A stretch of DNA of 64,000 bases from Serripes groenlandicus (lineage: Eukaryota; Mollusca; Bivalvia; Cardiida; Cardiidae): NCBI GenBank assembly GCA_031761405.1, contig JASEVX010000005.1, forward strand, positions 38,418,590 through 38,482,589, given 5' to 3'. The notes under the pieces are model-generated. The model was not told the DNA's origin, ran no database searches, and was given only the letters and a program-made list of their open reading frames with translations. Position 1 is the first letter of the stretch. Each line of letters begins with the position of its first letter. The position numbers and the translations under genes were made by a program. Shown here one piece after another: positions 1 through 29,500 of this stretch.

Positions 1-101
1 TTGCATAAAAATCATCAGCAATTTCTCCTTTTGCTTAAATGTTTTCAAAAGATGTCTGCTGCAGATGCTTTTAAATGCATCTGCATGTAGGGAATGGTTA
101 A
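1..101 (+). mobile_element. Right half of a degenerate TTAA-type MITE
   Basis: It has the motif order of the complete copies: AGCAATTTCTCCTTTTG, then GTTTTCAAAAGATGTCTGCTG, ending GGAATGGTTAA. The left half is beyond the window or lost. Confidence 0.6.
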
Positions 102-174
102 TTTTATCACAACTGTGTATTATTGAATGTTTCCCTAATTTACCTGATTGTTGTTTTGTGATTCCCCCTTGTAG

Positions 175-15996
<15,822 letters not shown>

Positions 15997-16623
15997 TAAT
16001 TGTGAAGTAAAGGTGAAAGTGTGTATATATAGGTGCAAATCACACAGATGATGATCTAGGACCATCGGCATTAATCTTCAATATATCAGTGATCCACAGG
16101 TCATAGGGTAATAGCTTGGTTAAGAAAGAATACAAAAGTTCAGTTGTACTACATACAGCGGTTCGCATGGTCATAGTCAGCCTTCTTTAAAAAAAGAAGG
16201 TATTTTCACCCAACTGCAGCTGTCAGATTTAAGTAAAATATATGTTATGCATAAACGGGTATTATCACTTGATAATGTTGATCTGATACTAATGTCAATA
16301 TGACGTACATGCATTTCAATCTTTATTGAACTTTCTGTCAATTATCCTAAAATATGATCTTTAACTGAATGACAATACAGATATATCATGAGATCAGGTT
16401 AATATTGTTGACTATAAGAAGAGTGAAGGGTGTGACTTTGCAGTATTTAACCTTCTGATTTCCACATTTATAGGTATTGTATCCCGGCTAACTTTGATAA
16501 CCAGATTGAACGGTAGAGTGTTACTGACATGTGTATATTGTTCCACAACATTTTCTCCATATATGAGTATAAAAAATTAAAAATGATTCAACCATACTTA
16601 TGATAATGCCAAGAAATTATGTT

Positions 16624-16803
16624 CATTAACCCTATCTGACATGAAGACACATTTCGACGCCTCTGTAGCAGACAAATTTTGAAAAACCTTGTGGCAAAAG
16701 GAGAAATCAATATTTAATAATTATACTTTCAATGGTAGATATTTTTGTATAGATGTTTTCAAAATCATCTGTTGCAGATTTGTTTTATGTGGAAAAGGGT
16801 TAG
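16624..16803 (-). mobile_element. Degenerate TTAA-type MITE
   Basis: Ends TTAACCCTATCTGACATGAA and ATGTGGAAAAGGGTTA. The GGCAAAAGGAGAAAT motif is present, but the second arm of the central palindrome is lost. Confidence 0.55.
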
Positions 16804-16855
16804 TATTCAATAATTAATCTTTTGATATGTGTAGTAAAAGATTTCTTGGGGGAAG

Positions 16856-17048
16856 TTAACCCTTTCCCTCATATGACAATTCTGCAGCAGACGACTGAAC
16901 ATATTTTGTCAAATAATGGAAAATCTCTATAATTGAATGGATAACCTATGACTATAAGTGGAAAACATTGTGGCAAAAGGAGAAATTGCTCGTTTTGTTT
17001 TCAAAAAGCCGTCTGCTGCAGAGGCGTCTATATGAGGGAAAGGGTTAA
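16856..17048 (+). mobile_element. TTAA-type MITE with internal deletion
   Basis: 193 bp with TTAA at both ends (TTAACCCTTTCCCTCATATG to ATATGAGGGAAAGGGTTAA). About 37 bp are missing, including one arm of the central palindrome. Confidence 0.8.
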
Positions 17049-20000
17049 CTTTTTGTGCTTATTGCTTTAATTAGATATTGCATATTAACTCTTTACTGAA
17101 TTAGTTTTATTAAGTATTTCAAGTTGAAACAATCTGAATAGAAGAATTGAAAATCTGGACAAATGATACTCCGGTTCTTGAGACAAAAACATAAAAACTT
17201 GATTGGAAAAAAACCCAAGCTCATTGCGAGCAACACGTTTTATTCAGTCAAGTTCAATTATGTTGCAAAAGCATTAGAAATCTTCTGTATCAAGGGAATT
17301 AAAGGCTTATTAAATGCATTATACTATATACCTATACCTTGATGAAATATATGACTGGTAAGGGTTGAACAGAAATTGGTTCAATACTATTTTGAATTAA
17401 AACTAGGAGCATTGTGTATCAAGCCTGTTCTGTATAGTTTTGCTTGGATGTTAGGGTTTCCTGTATACTTCTGTTTATCAGCAAAGTATATTTCTCAAAC
17501 AGATGTAAAAGAATATTTCATGAATCCGATTCATCAAAATGGAAACTATGTACATCAGTCATTTTCCTAAAAGGCCAGGTTCTCGGATTTATAGAGTGTT
17601 GACTCGGAGTGTGGTAACCTTTTACTAAGGTCATTTGATATGCTATGAATTTAGATTTGCCTGCTTAGAAAACATTGGTGTAATAAAGTTAATTACACTT
17701 TGGATAGTCTTTTTCCTCAGCCAAATTCTCTTATTTACATTTTCGATAAGTGTGTTTAAAACATTCTGAAACAGGAGGAATTAACTGTTATATTTTTCCA
17801 AAGTTGTCTGCTGTAGTGGCATCAAATTGTTAATGAATCAGGTAGAGGAATAAACAATATAAAGATAATGATTACGGTAGCTGTAAAAAGACATCACATT
17901 TTTAAAAAAGAATCTCCTATATTTTGCTAGCTGAAAATAGAATAAGTATTATCTAAATAAAAGTGGCATATAAAGTACCATATGCTGGAAAATAATATAC
18001 TTGTATAAGCCATGGCAAAGGAAATAAATTAACTTTTCATGGGAGCATTACCATTCTAAAGATGCAACAAGGTTGTGATTATGAGTACATTTTCTTTAGC
18101 GAAGATCAAGATCATCCTGGACAGACCAGGTTTATCAGGGCCTTCACTGGTTGAAAAAATCCCACAAGGTCTGTTTTCCTATGATGTGGCTTATATAATA
18201 TGCACAAAACAATATTCTCCCCTGCAACCATTACAGAGCTGCTTACAAAATATCAACTAAAAGGTATTTCTTGCTAGGGTGTGTTTGCTGGTCATTATTT
18301 TGAATTGCTATATTTATCTATACTTGAAAAGCTTTGAATGCTTGATTGAAATATCATCCTCAGTACATTATCAGGAAATGCAGTTAGTGTGAAAACAAAA
18401 ACATTTTATATAGTGTGTTCATTATCCAACTGTTTTTTGTTCCATGTACAAATTGTAAATATTGCTGTGATTTAAAACATTTGTTAACTCATTACATTCA
18501 TTGCTAAAATGTTCAAACAAAAAGAAGGGTATTAATATGTTGTCACCAAGTGTGTCTAACTTCAGATTGTGTACACCGATCTATATAGATGGATAGTTAA
18601 ATATTAGGGACTGGTTTGAAACTATCTTGAGAAAAATATGTAATAGTTTAAAGTTGAAAATTGAAGGTGTAATTTTAATATCAAGTTTAAAACTTTATGG
18701 ATAAAAGAAGGAACTGCTTGGTTTGCTTCTGAGCAGCAAATAAAATGTTAACATTGTTGCAAAAGGAAAAATATCTTTATCTTTATTTCTCTTTCCACAA
18801 CTTTTTCTAATCGTTATATGAATTATACAAACAAATGTTACATTTTTATAATGCAGACAATTCTAAGAATGGTATATCAGGATGAGATCAAATGGTTGAA
18901 CTGAGAGCAAGTGAACATATCAATGATGTGCAGAATGTTTGTCTAGTTCTAGAGAACTTTCGCTAAATACAAAACTGATACTATATCATGTAACAACAGT
19001 TTTAATTATTTTTCATGACTTACCTATATGTACAAAACGCCACAGTTCTGCCTTAACTGTACAATTATACAATAACATGAAGTTGATAGTGTGTGCTGTC
19101 ATGTTAAAAATCACATCTGCAGCTGATGAATATCCTTGTAATTTATTCAGGAATTTTAGAAATTGGTATTCAGAACACAAAATGATTTGTTTATTGTGTA
19201 CAGTTCAATACTTCAGCAGTATTTCTACTTGTGCATTGTTTAAAAAGACTGCTGAATTTCAAACTATGTCTTTCTTCATTTATTGTTAATGATAAAGTAG
19301 TCCTATGGACAGCTCTCCTATTCTACATCAAACCTGAAGGTTGGGGAATCATTAGAAGTACACGTATTTGATTGGCATAGTTTCCATAAACTGGACTTTT
19401 ACCCTTTCCACAAACAACAATTCAGTATAAGAATTTTAAAAACATCGGGCAAACACTTGGCAAGTCTTTGTAAATGAAAGTATTATTATTGAATAAAGCA
19501 ATTTCTCTTTTTGCTACAATGTTTTTAAAAGTTGTCTGCTTCAGATGGGTGAACATGTGTCTGCAGGTGGAAATGGGTTATAGGTTCACCTATTTATTTG
19601 TTAACTTTGAATGATGAGGGACAAAAAACTTTATCTAGCCGGTTCGATGTAAAACTTTGATTTGAAAATGAAAAAATAATTGGAAAAGGAGAAATAATGT
19701 GTTTTGAACAATTCCACCTTTTCCCACAATTCTTTCACAGGTTATCTATTTATGAGGGCTACAATACATGTGAAAATTCTAAAGGAAGAAATAAAGGTTT
19801 AAAGCAAACACCTGTTATCTAACCTCTGTTACTGTATATGTTGGGTAATCCAGAATTACATGTATTAGTTAACTGCTATAATTGTTACTGCTGTGTATAT
19901 TATTTTTATGCAAAATATTTATTCCTTTTACATTCCATTTGATTTTTGAACATTTATTGAGTGTACATAGAAAATCTGATATTTTCATACAGAATTTTGT

Positions 20001-20368
20001 CATACTGTCTTTTGCAAAGCTTGAATTTCTTTGAAATGGTAGGAAAGATAGATTTTAGACAAGTCCATTTCATTATGTCAAGGGTAATTTTTGGATGTCT
20101 GTGACAAAAAGTTAAAAAAGACTAATGTATCGTTATTGGCTGCATTTTCGTCCATTGATTATTAAGTTTTATTTTAGCTTCCTACATTTATCTCTCTTTT
20201 ACAACATTGACAAGAGAGATGTAGAAAATGCTTTTCAGTTTGTCGCTTAAAAGGCATTTTAGCAAAAAGTGTCTCATCTCTTATCTTCTTTTGACAAGAC
20301 CTTTATAGGAGAACATTCATTGAAATACGGTAAATGAACGAAATCATAGTTAGGATTTACTTTTCTTG

Positions 20369-20795
20369 ACCCTTTCCCTCATATAGATGCATTTTGATGG
20401 CTATCTAGCAGACGACTTTTGAAACATTGTGTCAAAAGAAGAAATTGCTCATTATGTTTTCAATTCGATTCAATATCTACTTTCTTTTCTAGAGATTTTT
20501 CATAGTTTTGTCTTAACCCTTTCCCTCATACGACAATTCTGAAGCAGACGACTTTGACCATATTTTGTCAAAACATAGAAAATCTCCATAATTGAATGGA
20601 TAACCTATGACAAAAAGTGGAAAACATTGTGGCAAAAGGAGAAATTGCACGTTTTGTGCAATTTCTTCTTTTGTCACTATGTTTTCAAAAAGCCGTCTGC
20701 TACAGAGGCGTCAGAAAGCGCCTATATGAGGGAAAGGGTTAATGGCGTTATAGTAGTCTGTTACAGATAGGTTGTCTGTGGGAAAAATCTAGATG
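20369..20795 (-). mobile_element. Older TTAA-type MITE carrying a younger copy
   Basis: Outer parts 20369-20512 and 20743-20795 (CTTGACCCTTTCCCTCATAT to ATAGGTTGTCTGTGGGAAAA) form one diverged element, interrupted at a TTAA by a complete copy. Confidence 0.65.
20513..20742 (+). mobile_element. TTAA-type MITE, complete, nested
   Basis: 230 bp with TTAA at both ends and the centre GAGAAATTGCACGTTTTGTG. It sits inside an older relative, which supports TTAA as the true target site. Confidence 0.85.
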
Positions 20796-21264
20796 GGTAA
20801 ATACATTACTAGTATATATTCATGTATGCTAAAGACTTATGGGAAATTCAGCATGTTCACTTAAAGTGTAACAAGGGGGAAACTTGTCTCATTTTTAGTC
20901 GTCTCGATTATTTATATATTATATTTTGTCCATAGAAGCATGCAGTGATGAATTAAAAATGTTTGGACAATTGTTTTATAGACATTATTTAATGTACTAA
21001 TTTAATATTCTAATCTATATGCTGTGATACTAGAACTTGTTACCTGTAGATAATGTTGTTTACATTTGTCATGATAGAAACATGTTGGAAAAAGAAATTG
21101 TTGGTTATTACAAGCTTCCTTTTCACATTAAATGTTTTCTTTGAGCACTTATGTAAAATTACAAACAAATTTAGGAAGAAATAGGAATAAATATATTTTG
21201 TCAGTCCTTGTGTGTTGATAATTAGAATCACAAAGGAGATACAAATTACATGTCCTTGAAGTAT

Positions 21265-21477
21265 TTAACCCTTTCCCACATACAACAAATCTGCAGCAGA
21301 CGACGACTTTGTAGACGACTGTAAATAGCGTGATGAATTATAGAAATAACAATAAATTCATGTATATTTATTTAATAGAGATAAAATCAATGTGACAAAA
21401 GGAGTAATTGCTTATTATAAGTAATTTCTTCTTTTGTCACACTGTTTTCAAAAGTCGCCTGCAAGTGGGAATGGGCT
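21265..21477 (+). mobile_element. TTAA-type MITE, divergent
   Basis: TTTAACCCTTTCCCACATAC at the left, ACAAAAGGAGTAATTGCTTA with partner at the centre, and GTCGCCTGCAAGTGGGAATG at the right. Confidence 0.6.
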
Positions 21478-22191
21478 ACACGGGATATATAATTTAGACA
21501 GGGTAACTATTTCTTGAAAATTCCAGAATAAGACTTCTTACCAGATATAATATTGAAGTAATCTGCTTTGAAAATATTTGTGGCAAAAATTGTAAAATTG
21601 GAAGAACATTTTTCAAAAGCGATTTTCAAGTTATCTGCAGCAGATGCCTTATAAAAGATGAACATAAATGACACATTTAAATGCTTGAAACAGAATGATG
21701 AATAGGGTGATTTTCAGAATTTAAAAAGATCTTGTAAATAAAAAAATTAGAAAACATGATGGAATAAGACCCCCTCCATTAAAAAATCCAAACAATGCAT
21801 ATATAGGATGTAAGAAATCTCTATTGTTATGTTGTAATTTCTTCTGCAATTCAATGTAGAGGGACTTTGTTCATCTCCTTTATTCTGATTCAAATCACAT
21901 TGGACACCATTGAAAAAGTTGACTTGAAAATATGAGTAAAAAGCAGAAATTTCATTATGCGGGATTCTTCCCACAATGTTTTTACATTATCTTAAAATTT
22001 AAAATATTTTTTCTAAAATGTGCAGAGCAGAAAACAGTAAAGTATAAGGTCTTGTAAGCAATTTTCATTTTATTTTACGACTGCTGATTGAACCCTGGTG
22101 TTTTGTTGTAAAGCTAAAAGGTCTCTTGAACAGAGGACTAAATAAGAAGGAGGTTATCAGGTATTTTACCAACAAGATCTCGCTAAGCTCT

Positions 22192-22410
22192 TTAACCCTT
22201 TCCCTCATACTGCAATTCTGCAGCAGACGACTTTGAACGTATTTTGTCAAAAATTAGAAAATCTCCATAATTGAATGGATAACCTATGACAAACAGTGGA
22301 AAACATTGTGGCAAAAGGAGAAATTGCACGTTTTGTGCAATTTCTTCTTTTGTCACTATGTTTTCAAAAAGCCGTCTGCTGCAGATGCGTCAGCTTTTGG
22401 GTCATATAAG
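22192..22410 (+). mobile_element. TTAA-type MITE, right end degenerate
   Basis: TTAACCCTTTCCCTCATACT at the left, the GCACGTTTTGTGC centre, and GCCGTCTGCTGCAGATGCGT before the homology fades. Confidence 0.75.
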
Positions 22411-22786
22411 GATGTGAAATACTCTTCTTATCTAGAGCTCTGCTTTTGAAGTTATAATCCCATGTATTACAGTTTATGAAATATGCATTTAGTGTGGAAA
22501 TTTGTACATTGTATTAATTTTGTTTCGTTTTCTTTTTTCTTTGACTTGACAAAACTGCTAGAGGCCAATTTAATGATTGTTTAGTATGTAAAAATGAATT
22601 GACTAATTTTTAAATAAACATGGACCAGATTTAATTAAGTATTATTTGTTCTTGTGTCGGTTTCAGCTGTTTGAAGTTTTCATCCGCCTCTTTGGATTAT
22701 GTAGCCCTCTCCATCAGATTGAATTTAAAAACATGGCGGAAAAGGAGGAATCTTTTACAAGATCTCTCTTCCCTCCCCTGATTGAA

Positions 22787-23017
22787 TTAACCCTTTCCCT
22801 CATATAGACGCTTTCTGACGCCTCTGCAGCAGACGGCGTTTTGAAAACATAGTGACAAAAGAAGAAATTGCACAGAACGTGCAATTTCTCCTTTTGCCAC
22901 AATGTTTTCCACTTTTTGTCATAGGTTAATCCATTCAATTATGGAGAATTTCTATGTTATGACAAAATACGTTCAAAGTCGTCTGCTGCAGAATTGTCGT
23001 ATGAGGGAAAGGGTTAA
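22787..23017 (-). mobile_element. TTAA-type MITE, complete, inverted
   Basis: TTAACCCTTTCCCTCATATA to GTATGAGGGAAAGGGTTAA, with the centre AAATTGCACAGAACGTGCAA. The arm order is the reverse of the copy at 3719. Confidence 0.83.
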
Positions 23018-24659
23018 GTCGTCTGACAAATTCGCCAGAGTGATTTTGGGACTGAGCATCCAAGGTTCAATCCCTGCACACAGAGGTCATGGTGGAGGCC
23101 AGGGATCATGAATATTAGTGTTCAGTCACTGAGATATATGTTTTACTATTGAAAAGAGACTATTCAAACATCTGTTAAAAGTGGAAATCTCCTTTTACCA
23201 CTTTCATTTATTACAGGTCTGTTGCAGACGTACCATAGTTGTCTGTATCGGAAAAGATGAGCTGGGTTCTGAAATTCTAAGGCAATCACCACAACATTAC
23301 TTGGAAATGTTGTGTTGAACTCCAGCAGGTGGGGTGGTATTGGTTGACTACTTGTATGTATTTTACCTTGATATAAATACAAGGTGTGGGACCAATATCA
23401 TCTTTCCTGTCCACTACAATATGACCTACATGTATGCTGCTGAAAGCAGCGTAATATCACACCTTGTGATCAGAAAATTTGATCAATACAAAAGAGACTG
23501 GGTGTCTCATGCTGGAAAGGCTTGTAGAACACAGGTCTAGTGCATAATTGGGACTGTTGTTTAGATATATCCGACATTGTTTGTTTCAAAATTCCATAAA
23601 TCATACCTTGAGTAAAAATATCTCTCATCATACTCACCCAATCACTTGAGTATCGCAAGAAAACTGACCTTTGACATATCTGCATAGTTAAAACCTGGAT
23701 TCAGCTAATAAGAATGGCACAAAATTGATCGGGTCGGAGGTCCCATGCTGATGCTTTATATGTTCAAGAACACAAAGAGGATTAAGTAAGTAGGTAAGAT
23801 GCTTCTGCATCTGGAAAAGGGTTTAAAAAAACCTTTGGTATGACCCATCTACCATTTCATAAAACTCGGGAGATTATTATTGATGGACTGAAATGACCTT
23901 TGTGCTAAAACTGAGACTTACATGCATGATCCACACTGTGGATTCCACAGTGACCATTATCTTGGCAGATGCACAGGCTGATCAGGATCTATTCATTCAA
24001 GCCAATTTGTACCTTATCCCATTCACAAAGCTCGTGGCCTGTTTTACCAATGGATTATACCCGTTTCCTCTTGCAGGCGGAGCAGAAGACTTGGAAAAGA
24101 TTTCTACAAAATTTTATGATGAGCAGTTCTCCTTTTTTGCCATAATGTTTTCAATAATTCAACCCTCATTCATGGGGATTTTTCACATTTTTGCTTAGAT
24201 GCTTTCAAAGTCAGATATGTTGTATTTTAGAACAAGTCAAGTCGAGTTTCATCAAAATAAATACTATTTGTAAACCTAGCATGACCTAAAACTAGAACCG
24301 TATCAATGCCATGTAAACTAGAATAGACCTCCTAGGATAATGGAAACAAAGCATAACACAAACTCTGCCGTATTGAATATGTTTTAATCTGTCAAGAAAG
24401 CAGTGAAATTATTTTATTCCCTTCCATCCGTTCTCATTAAACAAATTTGGGCAGAAAACCCTAGCACTCAATATAATTTATCAAATTTAACCGTCGCCTC
24501 ATTTAGAGACATATACCTTGAAAACATTTTTTGGATAATTGCTTGGGTTTTTCCCTAGTTACCGCGATGATATGAAATGATGCCACAATACCATTTGTGT
24601 TTATGTCATGAATGCAATTCAATCCATTTCCACATAGTATGAATCTGAAGCAGATGGCT

Positions 24660-24788
24660 TTAACCCTTTCCCTCATACAACAATTCTGCAGCAGACGACT
24701 TTGAACATATTTTATCAAAATATAGAAAATCTATAATTGAATGGATAACCTATGACAAAAAGTGGAAAACATTGTGGCAAAAGGAGAG
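24660..24788 (+). mobile_element. TTAA-type MITE, left half only
   Basis: It runs from TTAACCCTTTCCCTCATACA to GTGGCAAAAGGAGAGA and stops at the centre. The right half is absent. Confidence 0.75.
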
Positions 24789-25403
24789 ATCTATCCCAAT
24801 ATCATCCCTGTGACATAACACAATGACATTTTTTAACTAACTCAGTTTAATACATCTGTCAAGCCATAAAATAATTTTTTAAAAATACTCCATAATAGCT
24901 TCATTTCAAAAACTGTTTTTGTCAAGATTGAGCGACACTCCATGAAAACCAATCTTATGCTATTTGTGACAATTCAAGATGTAGTTAAAACCGTTTTGCA
25001 TGAAACCATTGAATTGTAGAGCGAGAGTTGCCTCAAACTGTCTGTTTAATTGATTGGCATACAGTGCAGACCCCAGATCAGACTTCACAAAGGTGCTGAT
25101 CAGATTCCACACCAGTCGTGAATGCTCAAAGGTTGGTTTGCCTAGAGTGCAGCTCAATTATTTTCTTTCATACTGTTTTCAAGTTGGATGATTACCTCCC
25201 TTTTTCACCAACCAGACTTTGGCAGTATTCAACCTCCATCTGCTTCAGCTATAAACCTCTGTAGGAGATGGCATTGTGAAAACATTGATAGAAAAGGAGA
25301 AATTGGTCATATCAAAAACGTTCTCTTCTCCCCATATCAGCTTTGTATTCAGCATTATACTTCCAGTTTTCCGGGTGTTGCAATATTTCAAAGCAAATGA
25401 CTC

Positions 25404-25633
25404 TTAACCCTTTCCCTCATACGACAATTATGCAGCAGACGACTTTGAACATATTTTGTCAAAAAATAGAAAATCGCTATAATTGAATGGATAACCTATG
25501 ACTAAAAGTGGAAAACATTGTGGATAAAAAAGAAATTGCTCATTTTGAGCAATTTCTTCTTTTGTCACTATGTTTTCAAAAAACCGTTTGCTGCAGAGGC
25601 GTCAGAAAGTGTCTATATGAGGGAAAGGGTTAA
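25404..25633 (+). mobile_element. TTAA-type MITE, complete
   Basis: 230 bp, TTAA at both ends, centre AAATTGCTCATTTTGAGCAA. It lies about 500 bases from the SMAP stop codon. Confidence 0.83.
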
Positions 25634-25796
25634 ATATCAAATCAGGCATCCAGTTTCAATCAAAACATCAATATAAAACTACACACAACATTTAGGTTGA
25701 TTTTATCCAACTTATACATTGGATGAAAGTATTCAGTGGAAAATAAAGGACCAATTCCTTGTTACAAGAAATTTCCTCTGTTCCCGCAATGTTTAT

Positions 25797-26017
25797 GTAA
25801 GAAAATCAATATTGTGGACTCTGCATATAGCATCGACCCGGATCAGTCTAAGCATGCCGCGCAGGCTAACCCGGGCAGACAATTTTGGCCTCCTTTGGAT
25901 TTATTTTTCAGGAATCATTACTCTATACCCCTGAGATGGAATGTGTCAGCCAGGATTAGCCTGATCTGCCTGGGTTGATACATTACACAGAGTCCACAAT
26001 GTTGGTTTTCTCGTAGA
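25797..26017. mobile_element. Inverted-repeat element, GAGAAAACC family (diverged)
   Basis: Left AAAATCAATATTGTGGACTC, right GAGTCCACAATGTTGGTTTT. The interior has CGACCCGGATCAGTCTAAGC and GCCGCGCAGGCTAACCCGGG, shared with 50692-50990. It may form part of the SMAP 3' untranslated region. Confidence 0.65.
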
Positions 26018-26135
26018 ACTGCTCATAGTGTGAAGTACATCGTAATCTGCTTTCTACACGAAAATAAACATACGTCCATGTGACTAATATGAAATTATGA
26101 CAAATACTTGGAAAAATGTTTTTCTCTTTCTCTCA

Positions 26136-26569
26136 TCAATCACTAGCCTTGACAAAAGTCATCATCATTTTCGGTTTCTTGGGTAGGCTGGACACACTCG
26201 AGTTAGGTTCAGTACTTTCACGTTTTCTGTCGTTGTCCGATAATTTCTTGTCATCCACTGATTTCTTGTCATCCTCTGATTTCTTGACATTATCTGATTT
26301 TTTGTCACCATCTGATTTCTTGTCATCATCTTTGTCATCATCTGATTTCTTGTCATCCGATTTCTTGTCATCATCTGATTTCTTGTCACCCAAGGAATCT
26401 ACATTATCAGTGTCAGCTTTGGATTTATTATCACTTTCTGTCTCTGGTTTTCTCTCCTCAATAAAACCAGAAAACCCCAGCCCTTTATGAGAGAACCGGT
26501 TCACTTTGAGTTCATTACTGCGCCTGTATTGATCTTCCAACTCCCTGTTAACTTTGTCCGTATCTTCCT
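26136..26569 (-). CDS. SMAP: SMAP coding exon 4 (terminal)
   Basis: The minus-strand acceptor is GTATTTATAG. Two bases complete a Lys codon, then 143 codons precede the TGA at 26138-26136. It holds EDTDKVNRELEDQYRRSNEL, GLGFS, the DKKSDD repeat block and the conserved basic/hydrophobic end KKPKMMMTFVKASD. A possible AATAAA (minus strand, 25905-25900) lies about 230 bases past the stop, inside a repeat. Confidence 0.9.
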
Positions 26570-29500
26570 CTATAAATACAGAATTAGTCATGAGTATACA
26601 GAACTCCAGATTAAAGGTGTTATTATCATGCTCTTAAATTCTTATTTGAACTAAAAAAAAATACACCTATGTAAAGGGTACCCATTGTCTCAGTGAGATT
26701 ATCCTTTTGAGTACCAACAACTAAGGTTTTAATGAGTAATGACTATTTACAAGATATTGTGAAGCAAAGGCTTGTTTACACTGCTAGATTCAGGCCTCAG
26801 AAGGTACTTTAATATTATAACAGACAACATTTTTTTCTTCTGAAAGGTTTCTGAAACTTAAGCCTTAATATAGACATATAGAGGCGTCAGAAAGCGTCTA
26901 TATGAGGGAAAGCGTTAAGTGGATGACATTGAAAGGCTGCTTGCTATGCAGTTTTGTTGGGAATTTACCCAATGGTAACATGTACAGAGGAGAATATATT
27001 GACATATTTGACCGACATTTTTTTTTTTGACATTAGACACAAGGCAAATGCATAAGATCAGCAACACATTTAGCCTTTGAATTTGTGCAACCATACTAAT
27101 TGTAGTTGTATTATAGCAACAAGCAATCTTTTGGGACTTTGTTTGAGGCATATTATACACCTCATGAAGTCTATAAGTGAACCCTTACTCACATAAAACA
27201 GGTCTTCAGCAGTCCACTTATCTAGGCCAAAAAATGAAAAATCTCTGTAAACAAAAATATTATAATTGAATCGTGTTTAAACATTGTGTCAAAAGGAGAA
27301 TTAGCTCATCATAAGCAATTTGTCCTTTCTACACAATGTCATCAAAATTTGTCTGCTTTCGATGGGACTTCAAGTGGGAAAGGGTTAATGGAAATTACAA
27401 TCAATATTGCGTACTTGTATTGTCGTTTTCAGTCATAACCGTTTACCAATGGCTTCAAGAATGTCTATAAAGCCAACAGGGACGATCCTGCGACTGTAAA
27501 GAGGCCAAGGCTGATCTGGATCTTCGCTTGATGCCAAGTCCTGGAGGTTGGTGTTCGTGTGACCAGGCCCCTTTTTGTACTTTCAAATACATCTCAATTA
27601 ACCCTTACACACATACAACACATCTGAAGCAGACGATTTCAAAAACACCCAGATAAAAATATAGAAAATCTCTAAAAGAGAAGTGTACCGGTACATGTAA
27701 TTATATAATAGTTGAAAACAATGAAGCAAATAGAGAAAATTCTCAAAATGAGTTATTCCTCCTTTTGTCACATTGTTTTAAAAAGTTATCTGCTACAAAC
27801 GCTCCAAACTGCCTCTGCATGTAGGAAAGGGTCAATTTGTCACTAAAACAAGAAAGATTGTTAATTAAATACACCCGTCATCTGTTCAACTCTATCTCTA
27901 GATCTGCATACTTACTGCCTCGTCCATGTTTTTTAGTTAAATCTTTATCACCGATAACAAATCGACCAGAATGTTCTTTCTGAAAAATCAATAAATCATT
28001 GATAAAAATTTAAATTTCAAATTTTAAGTAATCACAACTCAATACTCAACATGTGTGTGTACACTGCTCTGTTGTGATTCTTTGCTTTGCATCAGTGCCA
28101 TGTTTTCCTTTTTCACAAACAAATTAAACCAAAAAGAATGATCCAGGGAACACATGTGTCGCCTGGGAAAGATTGATAATAAGTGAGAAAATAGACTGAC
28201 CCCTAAAATAATGAAAAAGGGAAAAAATTTAAACAAGAGGGCCAAGATCGCCCTAAATCACCACCTGTGTGATAGTATAGTAGCAAATGTGATCCTGCTA
28301 ATATTTGGGAAATATTGATCAAGAGTGAGAATCAAACTGTAAAGAGTGGATACTGTAAAGGGTACAGCTTATCAATTAAGGATATTTGTTCTATAAGGCA
28401 TTAAATCTTTGAACAATTTGAAAGAGGACCACAACGGAACATTCCTGCGAAGTTTGGTTGTTATTGGTACAATGGTTTAGGAGGAGACGTTGTTTGAAGC
28501 TTAAAGTTCATTTTATCCCTTTTTATATACCACCTGGCTGCTATCTCTTTTAATTGATCAATTTGGCTTGAACAAAATATGTAGAGGGTCACTTAAGGAA
28601 CATTTCTAGGTAAGTATCTTGATATCAGACAAAAGCTTTAATGTAAGTGGAATTAAAAAGTTTTGTAATTTTGCTCCTTTTTTATGCCTCCTTTTTAAAC
28701 CATTCAATATGGCCTGAAGAATTTTTGTAGAGGGCCACTCAAAAAACATTTCTACCAAATTATCTTGAAAATTAGACAAGTTGATTTAGAGGAAAAGAAT
28801 TTTAAAGTTTGGACATTTTCTGCCTTTGTGATGCAGCAGCAAACACAGTTCTGTATAGAAGTTATATCTTTGACCAAGTTTGAAAGAGTACTATTAACCA
28901 AAGCAATATTCCTGTGAAGTTTGATTGAAATTGGTCAACTGGATTTGAAGCTTAAAATTAATTTTACCCCTTTTATGATGCCACCTGGTTGCTATGTCTT
29001 TCAACAAATCAATATGGCTTGACAAATTATGTAGCGGGTCACTGAAGGACATTTCTACATAATTATATTGAAATCAGACAAACCCTTTCATACAAAAGAA
29101 ATTTTAAAATTTTACCCCTCTGATGTTAGTGGTCCTTAACGATTGATTGGGGTGTAACGTCGTTTTCAACAATTTCTCAGTTATATCACGGCGGCCAGTT
29201 CACCTACTCATGCATTTCCTGGTTTTCTCACACCAGTACTCCACACAACAATCTTCACAAGCAACTGGCTTCTTTTCCACATAGATTGACAGCCTGCGTC
29301 GCTACCGACTGAGCTACCGGGGCTCGGCTTTAGTGGTCCTTAGAACGAACTGCATTAGTGCAAAGTTTGTGCAGCAAGAAAAAGCGACTCAAGAAAATTC
29401 AAGCAAGTGTGACCTGTGTAACATATATATTAATCCTTTCCCATACAACAATTCTGCAGCAGACGATTTTCAAACATCTCTGCAAAAATACGGACACTCT

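Larger units (their letters stand above)
15997..26135. other. Interval between the 3' ends of the STK33-like and SMAP genes
   Basis: No convincing coding exon on either strand. It must contain both 3' untranslated regions. Positions 17049-20368 hold no repeat I can name except a degenerate MITE near 19398-19580. Positions 23018-24659 show only a tRNA-like GGTTCAATCCC (~23070) and unassigned sequence. The rest is MITEs listed separately. Confidence 0.6.

Noticed and set aside
26116..26490. Plus-strand frame rich in SSSDFLS
   Set aside because: It is the antisense shadow of the SMAP DKKSDD repeat on the minus strand.
27433..27590. Possible extra minus-strand SMAP exon reading YKKGPGHTNTNLQDLASSED
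   Set aside because: Exon 3 joins exon 4 directly in phase and in the order of vertebrate SMAP. This stretch has no clear acceptor and looks like part of an interspersed repeat.
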